From Polaromonas sp. (GTDB lineage: Bacteria; Pseudomonadota; Gammaproteobacteria; Burkholderiales; Burkholderiaceae_C): a stretch of 41,273 bases of DNA. The notes beneath the pieces were generated by a model. That model did not search any database. It saw only the letters and a list, made by a program, of their open reading frames with translations, and was not told the origin of the DNA. The DNA lies in contig JAJKJM010000022.1 of NCBI GenBank assembly GCA_021153985.1, positions 1 to 41,273 on the forward strand. Reading direction: 5' to 3'. Of this stretch, positions 15,485-23,990 are shown piece by piece. How positions within the stretch are numbered: position 1 is the stretch's first letter; each line of letters begins with the position of its first letter. Made by a program: the position numbers and the translations under genes.

Positions 15485-17581
15485 ATGAAACCACCTTTTA
15501 TCAGCCGCGCGCTCTGCGCAGCGGCAACGCTTTCCTGCGGCCTGGCGAGCGCCCAGACCACCGCGCCCGAACCCGCGCCCACCCCCAGCCTGAAAGAAAT
15601 CACCGTTACCGGCAACCCGCTCGGCGCTACTGATTTGATAGCGCCTGCCGCACAGTACTCGGGGGCTGGACTGCTATTGCGATCAAAAACTACGCTGGGC
15701 GAGACGCTGGACGGCACGCCGGGCGTGAGCAGCACCTACTTTGGCCCCAACGCCAGCCGGCCCATCATTCGCGGGCTGGACGGCGACCGCATCCGCATCC
15801 TGGGCAACGGCGGCGCGACGCTGGACGCCTCCAGCCTGAGCTATGACCATGCGGTCACCAGTGACCCGATCAGCATCGAACGCATCGAGGTGCTGCGCGG
15901 CCCGGGCTCGCTGCTGTATGGCGGCAGCGCGGTGGGCGGTGTGGTCAACGTGATCGACAACCGCATCCCCCGCGAACCGCTGTTTGATGAAAAAGGCGGC
16001 GTCGGCGGCAAGGTCGACCTGGGCCTGGCCACCGGCAACCGCGAGAAAAGCAGCGGTGTTCTGCTGGAAGGCGGCAACAACCGCTACGCCCTGCACGTGG
16101 ACGTGTTCAACCGCGAAACCGGCGATGTGAAGGTGCCCACAGACCTGGCCTGCAGCAAGGGCGGCGTCAACACGATTACCAACCGCATCTGCAATTCGGA
16201 CAGCAAGGTGCGCGGCGGCGCGGCGGGCGGTTCGGTGTTTTTCGACCACGGCTACCTGGGCGCGTCTGTCAGCACTTACCGTAGCAACTACGGCACGGTG
16301 GCCGAAGACGATGTGACCATCGACATGAAGTCCAACCGCGCAGCGCTGGAAGGCGAGGTGCGCAACCTGGGCGGCTTTATCCAGAGCGTGAAGGGCCAGC
16401 TGAGCCACACCGATTACGAACACACCGAATTCGAAGGGCCCAAGCCCGGCACAGTGTTCAAGAACAAGGGCAGTGACTTCCGGCTGGAGGGGCGCCATGC
16501 GCGCATCGGCAATCTGGATGGCGTAATCGGCTTTCAGGCCGAGAACAACACCTTTTCTGCCGATGGCGCCGAGGCTTTCGCGCCCTACAGCAAAACATCG
16601 CAGAACGCGGTGTTTGCCTATGAGGAATACGCCACCAGCTGGGGCAAGCTGAGCTTCGGCGGGCGGCTGGAGTCGGTGAAAGTGGAGTCGCTGGGTAACC
16701 CGTTGGTGGCGCGATTTGCACCGCTGACACGCGACTTCACGCCGCACAGCTATGCACTGGGCGCCTTGTGGAACGCGGCGCCGGGCTGGCAAATCACCAG
16801 CAACCTGGCCTACACCGAGCGTGCGCCCAAAGACTACGAGCTCTTCGCCCAGGGCCCGCACGTGGCGACCAAGGCCTGGGAAACCGGCGACGCCACATTG
16901 GACAAGGAAAAGTCGACCAGCCTGGACGTAGGCGCGGCCTGGAAGTCGGGCGCCAACAGCTTCAGCGCCAATGCTTATGTGCACCGTTTTAAGAATTACA
17001 TCGGGCTGCTGGCTACTGGTAACACCTATGGGCAAGAAAACGGCGCACTCAACCCGGCCGACCTGGACGGCGACGGTGCGGACGACAACGACCCGGACAA
17101 CAAGCTGCTGCCGGAGTTTGCCTACACCGGCGTGCGGGCGCGCTTTGTGGGACTGGAAGCCAGCGGCAATATTCGCCTGGTTGAAGGCGCTTCGAACCTG
17201 GACCTGGCCTTGCGCGGGGACCTGGTGCGCGCTACCAACCTGAGCAATGGCCAGCCGCTGCCGCGCATTGCGCCAGCGCGTGTGGGCGCCAGCCTGATCT
17301 GGGCGAGCGGGCCGTGGGGCAGCAGCATCGGCTTTGACCATTCGATGGCGCAGAACCGGGTGGCGCCCGGGCAGCGCGCCACATCGGCCTACACGCTGTG
17401 GAACCTGGCGGCCACCTACCGCATGAAGGCGGGGGTGAGCAACATCCTCTGGTACGCGAAGGTGGACAACCTGACCAACCAACTGGCCTACAGCGCGGCC
17501 TCGGTGCTGACGACGACGGCGTTCCCGAAAGCGCCGCTGCCGGGGCGCAGCTTGAAGGTTGGCATGCAGCTCGCTTTTTAA
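15485..17581 (+). CDS. TonB-dependent outer-membrane receptor, ZnuD-like
   Basis: A 698-aa TonB-dependent receptor. A signal peptide ends at about residue 24 (LASAQ). The plug domain includes LKEITVTGNPLG, LGETLDGTPGVSSTYFGPNA, then SRPIIRGLDGDRIRIL and ERIEVLRGPGSLLYGGSAVG. The ASSLSYDHAVTSDP stretch is characteristic of ZnuD-like zinc receptors. A 22-strand barrel follows, ending LKVGMQLAF with the terminal Phe expected for BAM-dependent insertion. A loop rich in Asp/Asn (DLDGDGADDNDPDNK, about 526-540) could bind cations. It is last in the Zur-like operon. A dispersed repeat copy lies inside the coding sequence at 15626. Import of zinc or a zinc chelate is the inferred role. Confidence 0.88.
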   Translation: MKPPFISRALCAAATLSCGLASAQTTAPEPAPTPSLKEITVTGNPLGATDLIAPAAQYSGAGLLLRSKTTLGETLDGTPGVSSTYFGPNASRPIIRGLDGDRIRILGNGGATLDASSLSYDHAVTSDPISIERIEVLRGPGSLLYGGSAVGGVVNVIDNRIPREPLFDEKGGVGGKVDLGLATGNREKSSGVLLEGGNNRYALHVDVFNRETGDVKVPTDLACSKGGVNTITNRICNSDSKVRGGAAGGSVFFDHGYLGASVSTYRSNYGTVAEDDVTIDMKSNRAALEGEVRNLGGFIQSVKGQLSHTDYEHTEFEGPKPGTVFKNKGSDFRLEGRHARIGNLDGVIGFQAENNTFSADGAEAFAPYSKTSQNAVFAYEEYATSWGKLSFGGRLESVKVESLGNPLVARFAPLTRDFTPHSYALGALWNAAPGWQITSNLAYTERAPKDYELFAQGPHVATKAWETGDATLDKEKSTSLDVGAAWKSGANSFSANAYVHRFKNYIGLLATGNTYGQENGALNPADLDGDGADDNDPDNKLLPEFAYTGVRARFVGLEASGNIRLVEGASNLDLALRGDLVRATNLSNGQPLPRIAPARVGASLIWASGPWGSSIGFDHSMAQNRVAPGQRATSAYTLWNLAATYRMKAGVSNILWYAKVDNLTNQLAYSAASVLTTTAFPKAPLPGRSLKVGMQLAF
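15626..15690 (+). repeat. Dispersed palindromic element, copy 2 (inside the ZnuD-like gene)
   Basis: The core GCTACTGATTTGATAGC (15626-15642), a 20-nt gap, then GGGCTGGA from 15663. It is read in frame and codes for about residues 48-69 of the receptor, between the TonB-box region and the plug. The reading frame stays open. Confidence 0.65.
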
Positions 17582-17635
17582 GCTGGGTCACCACGCAAAG
17601 CGCGTAGGTCCGCCAGCGGCCTGCGCGCTAAGATC

Positions 17636-18604
17636 ATGCGGATGAACCAGCTTGTCTTCGTGTCCCTGCTCCCGGTCGTGTTGTTGATTGCTACAGGTTT
17701 TATAGCGGGTAGAGCACAGTGGATAAGGGCTGGAGCCATAAAAGACCTTTCAAACCTGATCTTTTTGCTGCTCACGCCGGCCCTCTTGTTCCGCACTATG
17801 AGCAAGGTCCGCGTCGAGCAACTGGACTTCACACCGGTGCTGGCCTACTTCCTGGCGGTGATTATTTTGTTCGGCGGCACTTTGCTGCTGCAGGGTTTTA
17901 ACCGCCGCGCGGCGGTGCTGGCGCTGGCCAATACCTTTTCCAACACCGTGATGATCGGCATCGCGCTCGTCGGCCTGATGTATGGGCCGCAGGGGTTGGT
18001 GACGCTGTTCACGCTGGTGTCGGTGCATTCACTGGTGCTGCTGACCAGCGCCACCGTGGTGCTGGAGCTGGCCGTGGCGCACGAGCAAAAGCTGGGCACT
18101 CATGATGAAGTCACGGCCGCGCCGCGGCATCCGGTGGCCACTGTGCTGATGGCCGTGAAGAACGCGCTGCTGCACCCGGTGCCCTTGCCCATCATTGCCG
18201 GCTTGCTGTTTGCGCAGACGAGCCTGGCAATTCCCGCCGTGATCGACAAGCCACTGGAATTGCTGGCCAACGCGTTTGGTCCGCTGGCGCTGGTGATGGT
18301 CGGGGTGACGCTGGCCAACACCCGCGTGGGCGAGCACTGGCGCCAGGCACTGGCGCTGGCCGGCGTGAAGAATTTGCTGCATCCGCTGCTGGTGTTTTTT
18401 CTGTGCCGCCTGCTGGGCGTAAGCGGCGTGCCCATGGCTGTGATGGTGGTGGCCTCGGCCCTGCCGATCGGCGCCAATGTGTTTTTGTTTTCCCAGCGCT
18501 ACAAGGTGGCTGAAGAGCTCATCACCGCCAGCGTGGTGGTGTCGACCGCGCTGGCGCTGGTGACACTGACCGTCGTCCTGCTGCTGGTCGGGCGTTTTGC
18601 GTAA
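17636..18604 (+). CDS. AEC family transporter (auxin efflux carrier-like permease)
   Basis: A 322-aa membrane protein with about ten helices in two halves. Family features include DLSNLIFLLLTPALLFRTMS near the N-terminus, ANTFSNTVMIGIALVGLMYG, and a C-terminal half with LLANAFGPLALVMVGVTLAN and VVASALPIGANVFLFSQRYK. AEC proteins move organic acids or related anions; the substrate here is unknown. ATG 17636 is used; an ATG two codons later is equally possible. It starts 54 bp after the receptor gene but has no link to metals, so it is probably outside the operon's function. A dispersed repeat copy encodes part of its first helix. Confidence 0.88.
   Translation: MRMNQLVFVSLLPVVLLIATGFIAGRAQWIRAGAIKDLSNLIFLLLTPALLFRTMSKVRVEQLDFTPVLAYFLAVIILFGGTLLLQGFNRRAAVLALANTFSNTVMIGIALVGLMYGPQGLVTLFTLVSVHSLVLLTSATVVLELAVAHEQKLGTHDEVTAAPRHPVATVLMAVKNALLHPVPLPIIAGLLFAQTSLAIPAVIDKPLELLANAFGPLALVMVGVTLANTRVGEHWRQALALAGVKNLLHPLLVFFLCRLLGVSGVPMAVMVVASALPIGANVFLFSQRYKVAEELITASVVVSTALALVTLTVVLLLVGRFA
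17690..17752 (+). repeat. Dispersed palindromic element, copy 3 (inside the AEC gene)
   Basis: The core GCTACAGGTTTTATAGC (17690-17706), a 20-nt gap, then GGGCTGGAGCCATAAAAG from 17727. The right part nearly matches the copy at 3043 (GGGCTGGAGGCATAAAAG). It is in frame and codes for about residues 19-39 of the permease. Confidence 0.7.
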
Positions 18605-18624
18605 GTCAAAGAAAGGTTTAGTTG

Positions 18625-18987
18625 ATGCAGTTCCTTCAATCACTGCCGGTCTCGGCGCAAACCATCGGGTTGCTGCTGCTGTCCAACGTCTTTATGACCT
18701 TTGCCTGGTACGGCCACCTGAAAAACCTGGCTACGTCACCCTGGTACGTCGCAGCGCTCATCAGCTGGGGCATCGCGCTGTTTGAATACCTGCTGCAGGT
18801 TCCGGGCAACCGCATCGGCTTCACCCAATACAGCGTGGGGCAACTCAAGATCATGCAGGAGGTCATCACGCTGAGCGTGTTTGTTCCCTTCGCGGTGTTC
18901 TACCTGAACGAGCCGCTCAAGCTTGACTACCTGTGGGCAGCGCTCTGCATGGTCGGCGCTGTCTACTTCATCTTCCGCAGCGCCTGA
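18625..18987 (+). CDS. DUF486 family small membrane protein (DMT-like)
   Basis: A 120-aa protein with four predicted membrane helices: TIGLLLLSNVFMTFAWYGHL, SPWYVAALISWGIALFEYLL, LSVFVPFAVFYLNEPLK and YLWAALCMVGAVYFIF. The central RIGFTQYSVGQLKIMQEVIT is the hallmark of DUF486, a family related to the drug/metabolite transporters with no proven substrate. The ATG at 18625 follows an AAAGG ribosome-binding site; an adjacent TTG is ignored. It lies 20 bp after the AEC gene and may be co-transcribed with it. Confidence 0.88.
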   Translation: MQFLQSLPVSAQTIGLLLLSNVFMTFAWYGHLKNLATSPWYVAALISWGIALFEYLLQVPGNRIGFTQYSVGQLKIMQEVITLSVFVPFAVFYLNEPLKLDYLWAALCMVGAVYFIFRSA

Positions 18988-18989
18988 AA

Positions 18990-19087
18990 TGGCCCCCACG
19001 GTCGCTCACTGCGTGTAACTTTCTGCCCCCCGAGGGGGCCGCCCGCCTGCGGCCCGGCAAAGCCGGTTCCGCGGCTTGAGCTGGTTC
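18990..19087 (+). repeat. Comamonadaceae-type GC-rich intergenic repeat, copy A
   Basis: It starts TGGCCCCCACGG and contains two hairpin-forming parts: CCCCCCGAGGGGG (around 19025-19037) and CCCGGCAAAGCCGG (around 19053-19066). An inverted copy sits at 25208-25303 and agrees over most of its length. It fills the gap between the DUF486 gene and the phosphate genes. Confidence 0.8.
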
Positions 19088-19157
19088 TTGGGAAGGGACG
19101 GCCAGACGGTTAAACTTCCCGCAGTCACAAATTTGACATATTTCCTGAGGAACCGAC

Positions 19158-19805
19158 ATGCTGTTTGGCAAATTGCTGCCCCGCGAAGGCAATTTTTTCG
19201 AGATGTTCAACCAGCATGCCGAACGGATTGTCGAAGCCGCCCATGCGTTTTCGAAGCTGGTCGCCAACTACGCGGACGTGCAAAAGCGCGAATCCTTCAA
19301 CCGTGAAGTCGACCACGCCGAGCGCGCCGCCGACCGCATCACGCACGAAGTCAACCGCGCGCTGCACAAGACCTTCATCACGCCGATCGACCGTGAGCAG
19401 ATCCACAAGCTCATCAACACCATGGATGATGTGGCCGACCTGATCCAGGATTCAGCCGAAACCATGGCGCTATACGACGTGCGCCACATGACCGAAGACA
19501 TCGTGCGGCTGACCGACCTCAGCGTCAAATGCTGCGAGCGCCTGCAGGATGCCGTGGCACTGATCGAAAAGGTCAGCGACCCCGCGACCGCCGAGGCCGC
19601 GCTCAAGACCTGCGAGGAGATCGACAAGCTCGAGTCCGACGCCGACCGCGTGATGCGCTCGGCCATGAGCCGCCTGTTCCGCGAAGAACCCGACGTGCGC
19701 GAGGTCATCAAGCTCAAGGCGGTGTACGAACTGCTGGAGACCATCACCGACAAGTGCGAAGACGTGGCCAACCTGATCGAGGGCATCGTCCTCGAGAACT
19801 CCTGA
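19158..19805 (+). CDS. DUF47/PhoU-like phosphate transport accessory protein
   Basis: A 215-aa all-helical cytoplasmic protein starting MLFGKLLPREGNFFEMFNQH. It shows the DUF47 features REVDHAERAADRITHEVNRA, THKTFITPIDREQIH-like KTFITPIDREQIHKLI, MDDVADLIQDSAETMALYDV and CEEIDKLESDADRVMRSAMS. Such proteins pair with PiT permeases and are thought to modulate phosphate uptake like PhoU. The ATG follows an AGGA ribosome-binding site, and the PiT gene starts 17 bp after its stop. No clear Pho box was seen upstream. Confidence 0.92.
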   Translation: MLFGKLLPREGNFFEMFNQHAERIVEAAHAFSKLVANYADVQKRESFNREVDHAERAADRITHEVNRALHKTFITPIDREQIHKLINTMDDVADLIQDSAETMALYDVRHMTEDIVRLTDLSVKCCERLQDAVALIEKVSDPATAEAALKTCEEIDKLESDADRVMRSAMSRLFREEPDVREVIKLKAVYELLETITDKCEDVANLIEGIVLENS

Positions 19806-19822
19806 GCACGGGCGGCTGAACC

Positions 19823-20860
19823 ATGCAAACCGTACAGGCCGCCCTGTGGGTGGTGTTCCTGCTGGTCTTTCTGGCCATCGCTTTCGACTTCATGAACGGC
19901 TTTCATGACGCGGCCAACTCGATTGCCACCGTGGTGTCGACCGGCGTGCTCAAGCCGGGCCAGGCGGTGCTGTTCGCCGCCTTCTTCAACTTCCTGGCGT
20001 ATTTCATCTTCCACCTGAGCGTGGCCGCGACCATCGGCAAGGGCATTGTGATGCCCGGCGTGGTGGATACCCACGTCGTGTTCGGCGCATTGATGGGCGC
20101 CATCACCTGGAACATCGTCACCTGGTTCTACGGTATCCCGAGCAGCTCTTCGCATGCGCTGATTGGCGGCATTGTGGGGGCGGTGATCGCCAAGGCTGGC
20201 GCGAGCGCGTTGATCGCGTCGGGCGTGTTCAAGGTCGTGGCATTTATCTTTGTTTCGCCCTTGCTTGGCTTCCTGCTCGGCTCGCTGATGATGGTGGCGG
20301 TGGCCTGGGTATGCCGCAGGACGACGCCGTCGAGGGCCGACCGATGGTTTCGCCGGCTTCAGCTGTTGTCCGCAGGCGCTTACAGCCTGGGCCACGGCGG
20401 CAACGACGCGCAGAAAACAGCCGGCATCATCTGGCTGTTGTTGATCGCCGCCACCACCAGCAATGTGCAGGGCTTGCCCGTGTGGATGATGGCGACCACG
20501 GAACACCTTCCGATCTGGGTGGTGATCGTCTGCTACATCGCCATCGGCTTTGGCACCATGTTCGGTGGCTGGCGCATCGTGAAAACCATGGGCCAGAAAA
20601 TCACCAAACTCAAGCCCGTGGGCGGATTCTGCGCGGAAACCGGCGGTGCATTGACGCTGTTCCTCGCTACCGGACTGGGTATTCCTGTCTCGACCACGCA
20701 CACCATCACCGGCGCCATCGTGGGCGTGGGCTCCACGCAGCGCGCGTCTGCTGTGCGTTGGGGTGTGGCCGGCAATATCGTCTGGGCCTGGATTTTCACG
20801 ATTCCGGCCTCGGCCTTCGTGGCCGCGATTGCCTACTGGGTCAGCCTGCAGGTGTTCTGA
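19823..20860 (+). CDS. pit: PiT family inorganic phosphate transporter
   Basis: A 345-aa inner-membrane phosphate permease of about ten helices. The two PiT signature repeats are present: FMNGFHDAANSIATVVSTGV near residue 23 and LGHGGNDAQKTAGIIWLL near 190. ITWNIVTWFYGIPSSSSHAL and TGLGIPVSTTHTITGAIVG also fit. It transports metal-phosphate complexes with protons. It is in an operon with the DUF47 regulator. Its stop codon directly abuts the stop of the convergent TM2-like gene (TGATCA at the junction). Confidence 0.95.
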   Translation: MQTVQAALWVVFLLVFLAIAFDFMNGFHDAANSIATVVSTGVLKPGQAVLFAAFFNFLAYFIFHLSVAATIGKGIVMPGVVDTHVVFGALMGAITWNIVTWFYGIPSSSSHALIGGIVGAVIAKAGASALIASGVFKVVAFIFVSPLLGFLLGSLMMVAVAWVCRRTTPSRADRWFRRLQLLSAGAYSLGHGGNDAQKTAGIIWLLLIAATTSNVQGLPVWMMATTEHLPIWVVIVCYIAIGFGTMFGGWRIVKTMGQKITKLKPVGGFCAETGGALTLFLATGLGIPVSTTHTITGAIVGVGSTQRASAVRWGVAGNIVWAWIFTIPASAFVAAIAYWVSLQVF

Positions 20861-21337
20861 TCACTGTGAAATTTTGCGGGCTTCTTCAACTTGGTATTCG
20901 AAGTAGCGCTGAAAACTGAAGACGATGCTGGACATCAGTGAAATGGTGCCAAACAGCAGGGCAAACACCACTGCGCCTATGGTGAGCCAGTTGGTGTTGC
21001 CGGCTTGGGTCCCGGGAGCGCCTGTGTTGTGCAGCGCGTTCCACTTCTCGGTCGACATCAAGCCGTAGTAGATCGCAGTAAGCGCCGTGCCGGCCAGCGT
21101 GAAGCCCAGCAGCGGAATCAGCACCCAGGCCAGATGGTCGTCTTGCCCGTAGAGCCGTACGCGCTCGACACCCCACCAGCCCAATGCAGCCGCGATGGGA
21201 TGCATCCAGGCCCAGACGTCGCCCAGGCCGAACAGGTAAAGGCGATGCACACCGAGTTGGCCGCCGATGAAGGCCAGCCAGGCGGCGAGGGTTTTGTTTT
21301 TGGGGGCTTTGGGGGCGTTGGAGGCGGTTGCTTGCAT
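20861..21337 (-). CDS. TM2-like domain membrane protein
   Basis: A 158-aa protein starting MQATASNAPKAPKNKTLAAW. The NKTLAAWLAFIGGQLGVHRL segment followed by YLFGLGDVW is the TM2 domain pattern of two helices joined by a short turn. A third helix (WVLIPLLGFTLAGTALTAIY) and a fourth near the C-terminus (WLTIGAVVFALLFGTISLMS) follow. Function unknown. It starts 7 bp after the stop of the GNAT gene and is probably co-transcribed with it. Confidence 0.78.
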   Translation of the reverse strand: MQATASNAPKAPKNKTLAAWLAFIGGQLGVHRLYLFGLGDVWAWMHPIAAALGWWGVERVRLYGQDDHLAWVLIPLLGFTLAGTALTAIYYGLMSTEKWNALHNTGAPGTQAGNTNWLTIGAVVFALLFGTISLMSSIVFSFQRYFEYQVEEARKISQ

Positions 21338-21344
21338 GCGGTGA

Positions 21345-21881
21345 TTATGCGGCGGGCGCGTCCTGAGGCGGTTGCGTGTCTCCTGCGCCCAAGGTCTTTT
21401 CCATGATGACGATGTCGCGCCAGGCACCGAACTTCCAGCCGCAAGAGGCGATGGTGCCGACCTCGGTGAAGCCGAGCGAGCGGTGCACGCCGACTGAACC
21501 TGCATTGGCCGAGTCGCCAATCACCGCCATGGCCTTGCGGATTCCCACGGCCTCAAGGCGCGCCAGCAATTCGGCCAGCAAGGCGCGGCCCAGGCCTTTG
21601 CCGTGCTGGTCGGGCGCGAGGTAGATCGAATCTTCCACGGAAAACCGGTAGGCCGGGCGCGGCTTGAACCAGTTGCCGTATGCGAAACCCACAATTTTTC
21701 CGTCCTGCTCGGCAACGAGGTAGGGCAGGCCCTTGGACAGTACATCGGCCCGGCGGGCGGTCATGTCGGCCGAGCTGGGCGGCTCGGTTTCAAAGGTGCC
21801 TGTGCTGTGCAGCACGTGATGGCCATAGATGGCTGTAATGGCGGGAATGTCTTCTTCGCGGCTGGGGCGTATGAGGGGCAT
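21345..21881 (-). CDS. GNAT family N-acetyltransferase, phosphinothricin/methionine-derivative type
   Basis: A 178-aa acetyltransferase. It starts MPLIRPSREEDIPAITAIYG and shows the Pat/MnaT pattern: TGTFETEPPS, then LVAEQDGKIVGFAYGNWFKP, YRFSVEDSIYL, and the acetyl-CoA loop QHGKGLGRALLAEL. The C-terminal HRSLGFTEVGTIASCGWKFG and WRDIVIMEK also fit. The likely reaction is acetylation of methionine sulfoximine or sulfone or phosphinothricin-like amino acids; the true substrate is unknown. The ATG at 21881 is chosen because the motif order starts there. Confidence 0.88.
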   Translation of the reverse strand: MPLIRPSREEDIPAITAIYGHHVLHSTGTFETEPPSSADMTARRADVLSKGLPYLVAEQDGKIVGFAYGNWFKPRPAYRFSVEDSIYLAPDQHGKGLGRALLAELLARLEAVGIRKAMAVIGDSANAGSVGVHRSLGFTEVGTIASCGWKFGAWRDIVIMEKTLGAGDTQPPQDAPAA

Positions 21882-21981
21882 GGGTGTTTTGGTTTCCGGG
21901 GCAGGGGACAGGAAGGAGAAGGGTGCGCGGAGCGGCTTGGGAAGGCGGAAAGGGCGAATCTGGGGCAAAACCGTTCGGCAG

Positions 21982-22000
21982 GCTATAATCTCAGGCTTTG
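21982..22000 (+). promoter_or_regulatory. Candidate promoter -10 region of the rpsP operon
   Basis: GCTATAATC with a perfect TATAAT at 21984-21989 is followed by TCAGGCTTTG. A similar string precedes rplS and the RNA helicase gene. No good -35 is visible. The 5' leader to rpsP would be about 105 nt. Confidence 0.55.
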
Positions 22001-22101
22001 CAGCAATTCGCTGGCCGGGTGGCCATGTCGTGTGTCTCAAGCGCTGCAGAACATTGGGGTATCTACCTTACCGGTAAGCCCCACCACCCGAAGGATAAAT
22101 C

Positions 22102-22362
22102 ATGGTCGTCATTCGACTTGCACGCGGCGGTTCCAAGCACCGTCCTTTTTTCAATATTGTTGTGGCTGACAAACGCGTTCGCCGCGACGGCCGTTTCATC
22201 GAGCGCATCGGTTTTTACAACCCGATCGCCAAGGGTGGCGAAGAAGGCCTGCGCATTGCGCAAGACCGTCTGACCCACTGGATCGGTGTGGGCGCCCAGG
22301 CGTCTCCTACCGTTCTGCGCCTGGTCAAGCAAGGTGCTGCAGCTGCTGCCAAAACGGCCTGA
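22102..22362 (+). CDS. rpsP: 30S ribosomal protein S16
   Basis: An 86-aa S16 beginning [20 protein letters not shown], with the family patterns [20 protein letters not shown] and [17 protein letters not shown]. An AAGGA ribosome-binding site precedes the ATG. First gene of the conserved rpsP-rimM-trmD-rplS block. Confidence 0.98.
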   Translation: MVVIRLARGGSKHRPFFNIVVADKRVRRDGRFIERIGFYNPIAKGGEEGLRIAQDRLTHWIGVGAQASPTVLRLVKQGAAAAAKTA

Positions 22363-22387
22363 ATCCCTGGTCTGATCTAGAAGTTTG

Positions 22388-22996
22388 ATGCAGCCCGGCC
22401 TTCAGCCGTCCGCAGGCTTGACACCCTCAAGCCTGCCGGGCGACGCCATCGAAGTCGGGCGCATCCTGGATGCCTGGGGCGTCAAGGGCTGGGTGAAAAT
22501 CCTGCCGCACAGCACCGATCCAGAAGCCCTTTTTGCGGCTAAATCCTGGTTTCTGCAGGCGCCTGACGCCAAATTCCGCCCGGGGTTTACCGTGTTTTCC
22601 GGCACTGTCACGCTCAGCGTCGACGAAGCCAAAGTCCACTCCGATTCCGTCGTCGCCAAATTCAACGGCCTGGACGACCGCAATGCCGCCGAGGCTTTGC
22701 GTGGCGCCCGCATCTTCTTGCCGCGCAGCAGCTTTCCCGCCGCCTCCAAAGACGAGTATTACTGGGTCGACCTGATCGGCCTGAACGTGGTCAACCGCGA
22801 AGGCGTGGCCTTGGGGCTGGTCCGTGATTTGATGGCCACCGGCCCGCATTCTGTGCTGTGCGTGGAATACACCACCCAGCAGGAAGACGGCACGAGCGTG
22901 ACCGCCGAACGCATGATCCCCTTTGTCTCTGTTTATGTCGACGCCGTCGACATTGCCGGCAAATGCATCACCGTTGACTGGCAGCCTGACTACTGA
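22388..22996 (+). CDS. rimM: Ribosome maturation factor RimM
   Basis: A 202-aa 16S rRNA processing factor that binds S19 and helps 30S head maturation. Visible are IEVGRILDAWGVKGWVKILP at the N-terminal beta-barrel, FNGLDDRNAAEALRGARIFL, and the PRC-barrel part with EYYWVDLIGLNVVNREGVAL and ERMIPFVSVYVDAVDIAGK. The ATG at 22388 is preferred over an adjacent TTG. It starts 25 bp after rpsP. Confidence 0.96.
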   Translation: MQPGLQPSAGLTPSSLPGDAIEVGRILDAWGVKGWVKILPHSTDPEALFAAKSWFLQAPDAKFRPGFTVFSGTVTLSVDEAKVHSDSVVAKFNGLDDRNAAEALRGARIFLPRSSFPAASKDEYYWVDLIGLNVVNREGVALGLVRDLMATGPHSVLCVEYTTQQEDGTSVTAERMIPFVSVYVDAVDIAGKCITVDWQPDY

Positions 22997-23068
22997 CCTT
23001 TGGCGCCCGCCAGGCCTTTTTCGGCCTGATTTCCTTGGGCCGCCTGTCTCGCGCAAAATAGCCTTCCC

Positions 23069-23848
23069 ATGCGCTTTGACGTCATCACCCTGTTTCCCGA
23101 GCTTTTCACCCCCTTTCTGGCCAGCGGTGTCACCCGCCGTGCCTACGAATCGGGCCTGGTAGACGTCAAGCTGTGGAACCCCCGCGAATTTGCCGACGGC
23201 AACTACCGCCGGGTCGATGACCGCCCCTTCGGCGGCGGCCCTGGCATGGTAATGATGGCTGAGCCGCTCACGCTCTGCCTCGAAAAAATCCAGGCTGACC
23301 GCGCTGCAACTGGCGCGCCCAAGGCACCCACAGTTCTCTTTTCTCCCGTCGGCAAGGCCCTGGACCATGCAAGCGTCGAAGGCTGGTCTGCCGGCGCTGG
23401 GGCTGTGCTGATTTGCGGCCGTTATGAAGGACTGGACCAGCGCTTCATCCAGGCCCATGTCGACCTTCAGATCAGTCTGGGCGACTTTGTCTTGTCGGGC
23501 GGCGAGATCGCCGCGATGGCCCTGCTGGACGCCGTAGCACGGTTGCAGCCCGGCGTGCTCAACGACGAGGGTAGCCACCAGCTGGACAGCTTCAACCCGG
23601 CGCTCGACGGCTTGCTTGACTGCCCCCATTACACGCGGCCCGAAAACTGGCGCGGCCAGCCTGTCCCTGCCACCCTGATGTCTGGAAACCATGCCCACAT
23701 CGAGCGGTGGCGGCGGGAGCAACGTCTCGCCCTGACTCAGCGCCAGCGCCCGGAATTGGTGCAAAAGGCGCGGCAGAGTGGGCATTTGAGCAAAAGCGAC
23801 GAGGCTTTTCTGGCCGATTTGGTCGAAAACCCGGACAAAGACGCTTGA
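23069..23848 (+). CDS. trmD: tRNA (guanine-N1)-methyltransferase TrmD
   Basis: A 259-aa SPOUT methyltransferase that makes m1G37 in tRNAs. [20 protein letters not shown] starts the knotted domain. Family features are [55 protein letters not shown] (the trefoil knot SAM site) and [20 protein letters not shown] with [12 protein letters not shown]. Third gene of the block, 72 bp after rimM. Confidence 0.98.
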   Translation: MRFDVITLFPELFTPFLASGVTRRAYESGLVDVKLWNPREFADGNYRRVDDRPFGGGPGMVMMAEPLTLCLEKIQADRAATGAPKAPTVLFSPVGKALDHASVEGWSAGAGAVLICGRYEGLDQRFIQAHVDLQISLGDFVLSGGEIAAMALLDAVARLQPGVLNDEGSHQLDSFNPALDGLLDCPHYTRPENWRGQPVPATLMSGNHAHIERWRREQRLALTQRQRPELVQKARQSGHLSKSDEAFLADLVENPDKDA

Positions 23849-23861
23849 AAAAGCCCTGACT

Positions 23862-23880
23862 TGCTATAATCAAAGGCTTT
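23862..23880 (+). promoter_or_regulatory. Extended -10 promoter upstream of rplS
   Basis: TGCTATAAT (23862-23870) is an extended -10 box, followed by CAAAGGCTTT. A TTGAAA overlaps the trmD stop but is only 14 bp away, so the extended -10 probably carries the activity. It would give rplS an extra transcript with a leader of about 110 nt. Confidence 0.55.
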
Positions 23881-23990
23881 TCGATCCTCTGGCGGCCACT
23901 GCAACCATCCGAGTCATCTCCGGATGAATCCATGGATTTGCGGTCTTTAGCGTAGCGCGTGAATGAACGAAGAAGTTAGATGGAAAAATC

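Noticed and set aside
15683-17482. Long minus-strand open frame opposite the TonB receptor
   Set aside because: Low-complexity Ala/Val/His-rich translation and no family features; a shadow of the receptor gene.
22069-22078. TTACCGGTAA palindrome upstream of rpsP
   Set aside because: Ten bases of symmetry are too short to call an operator without conservation data.
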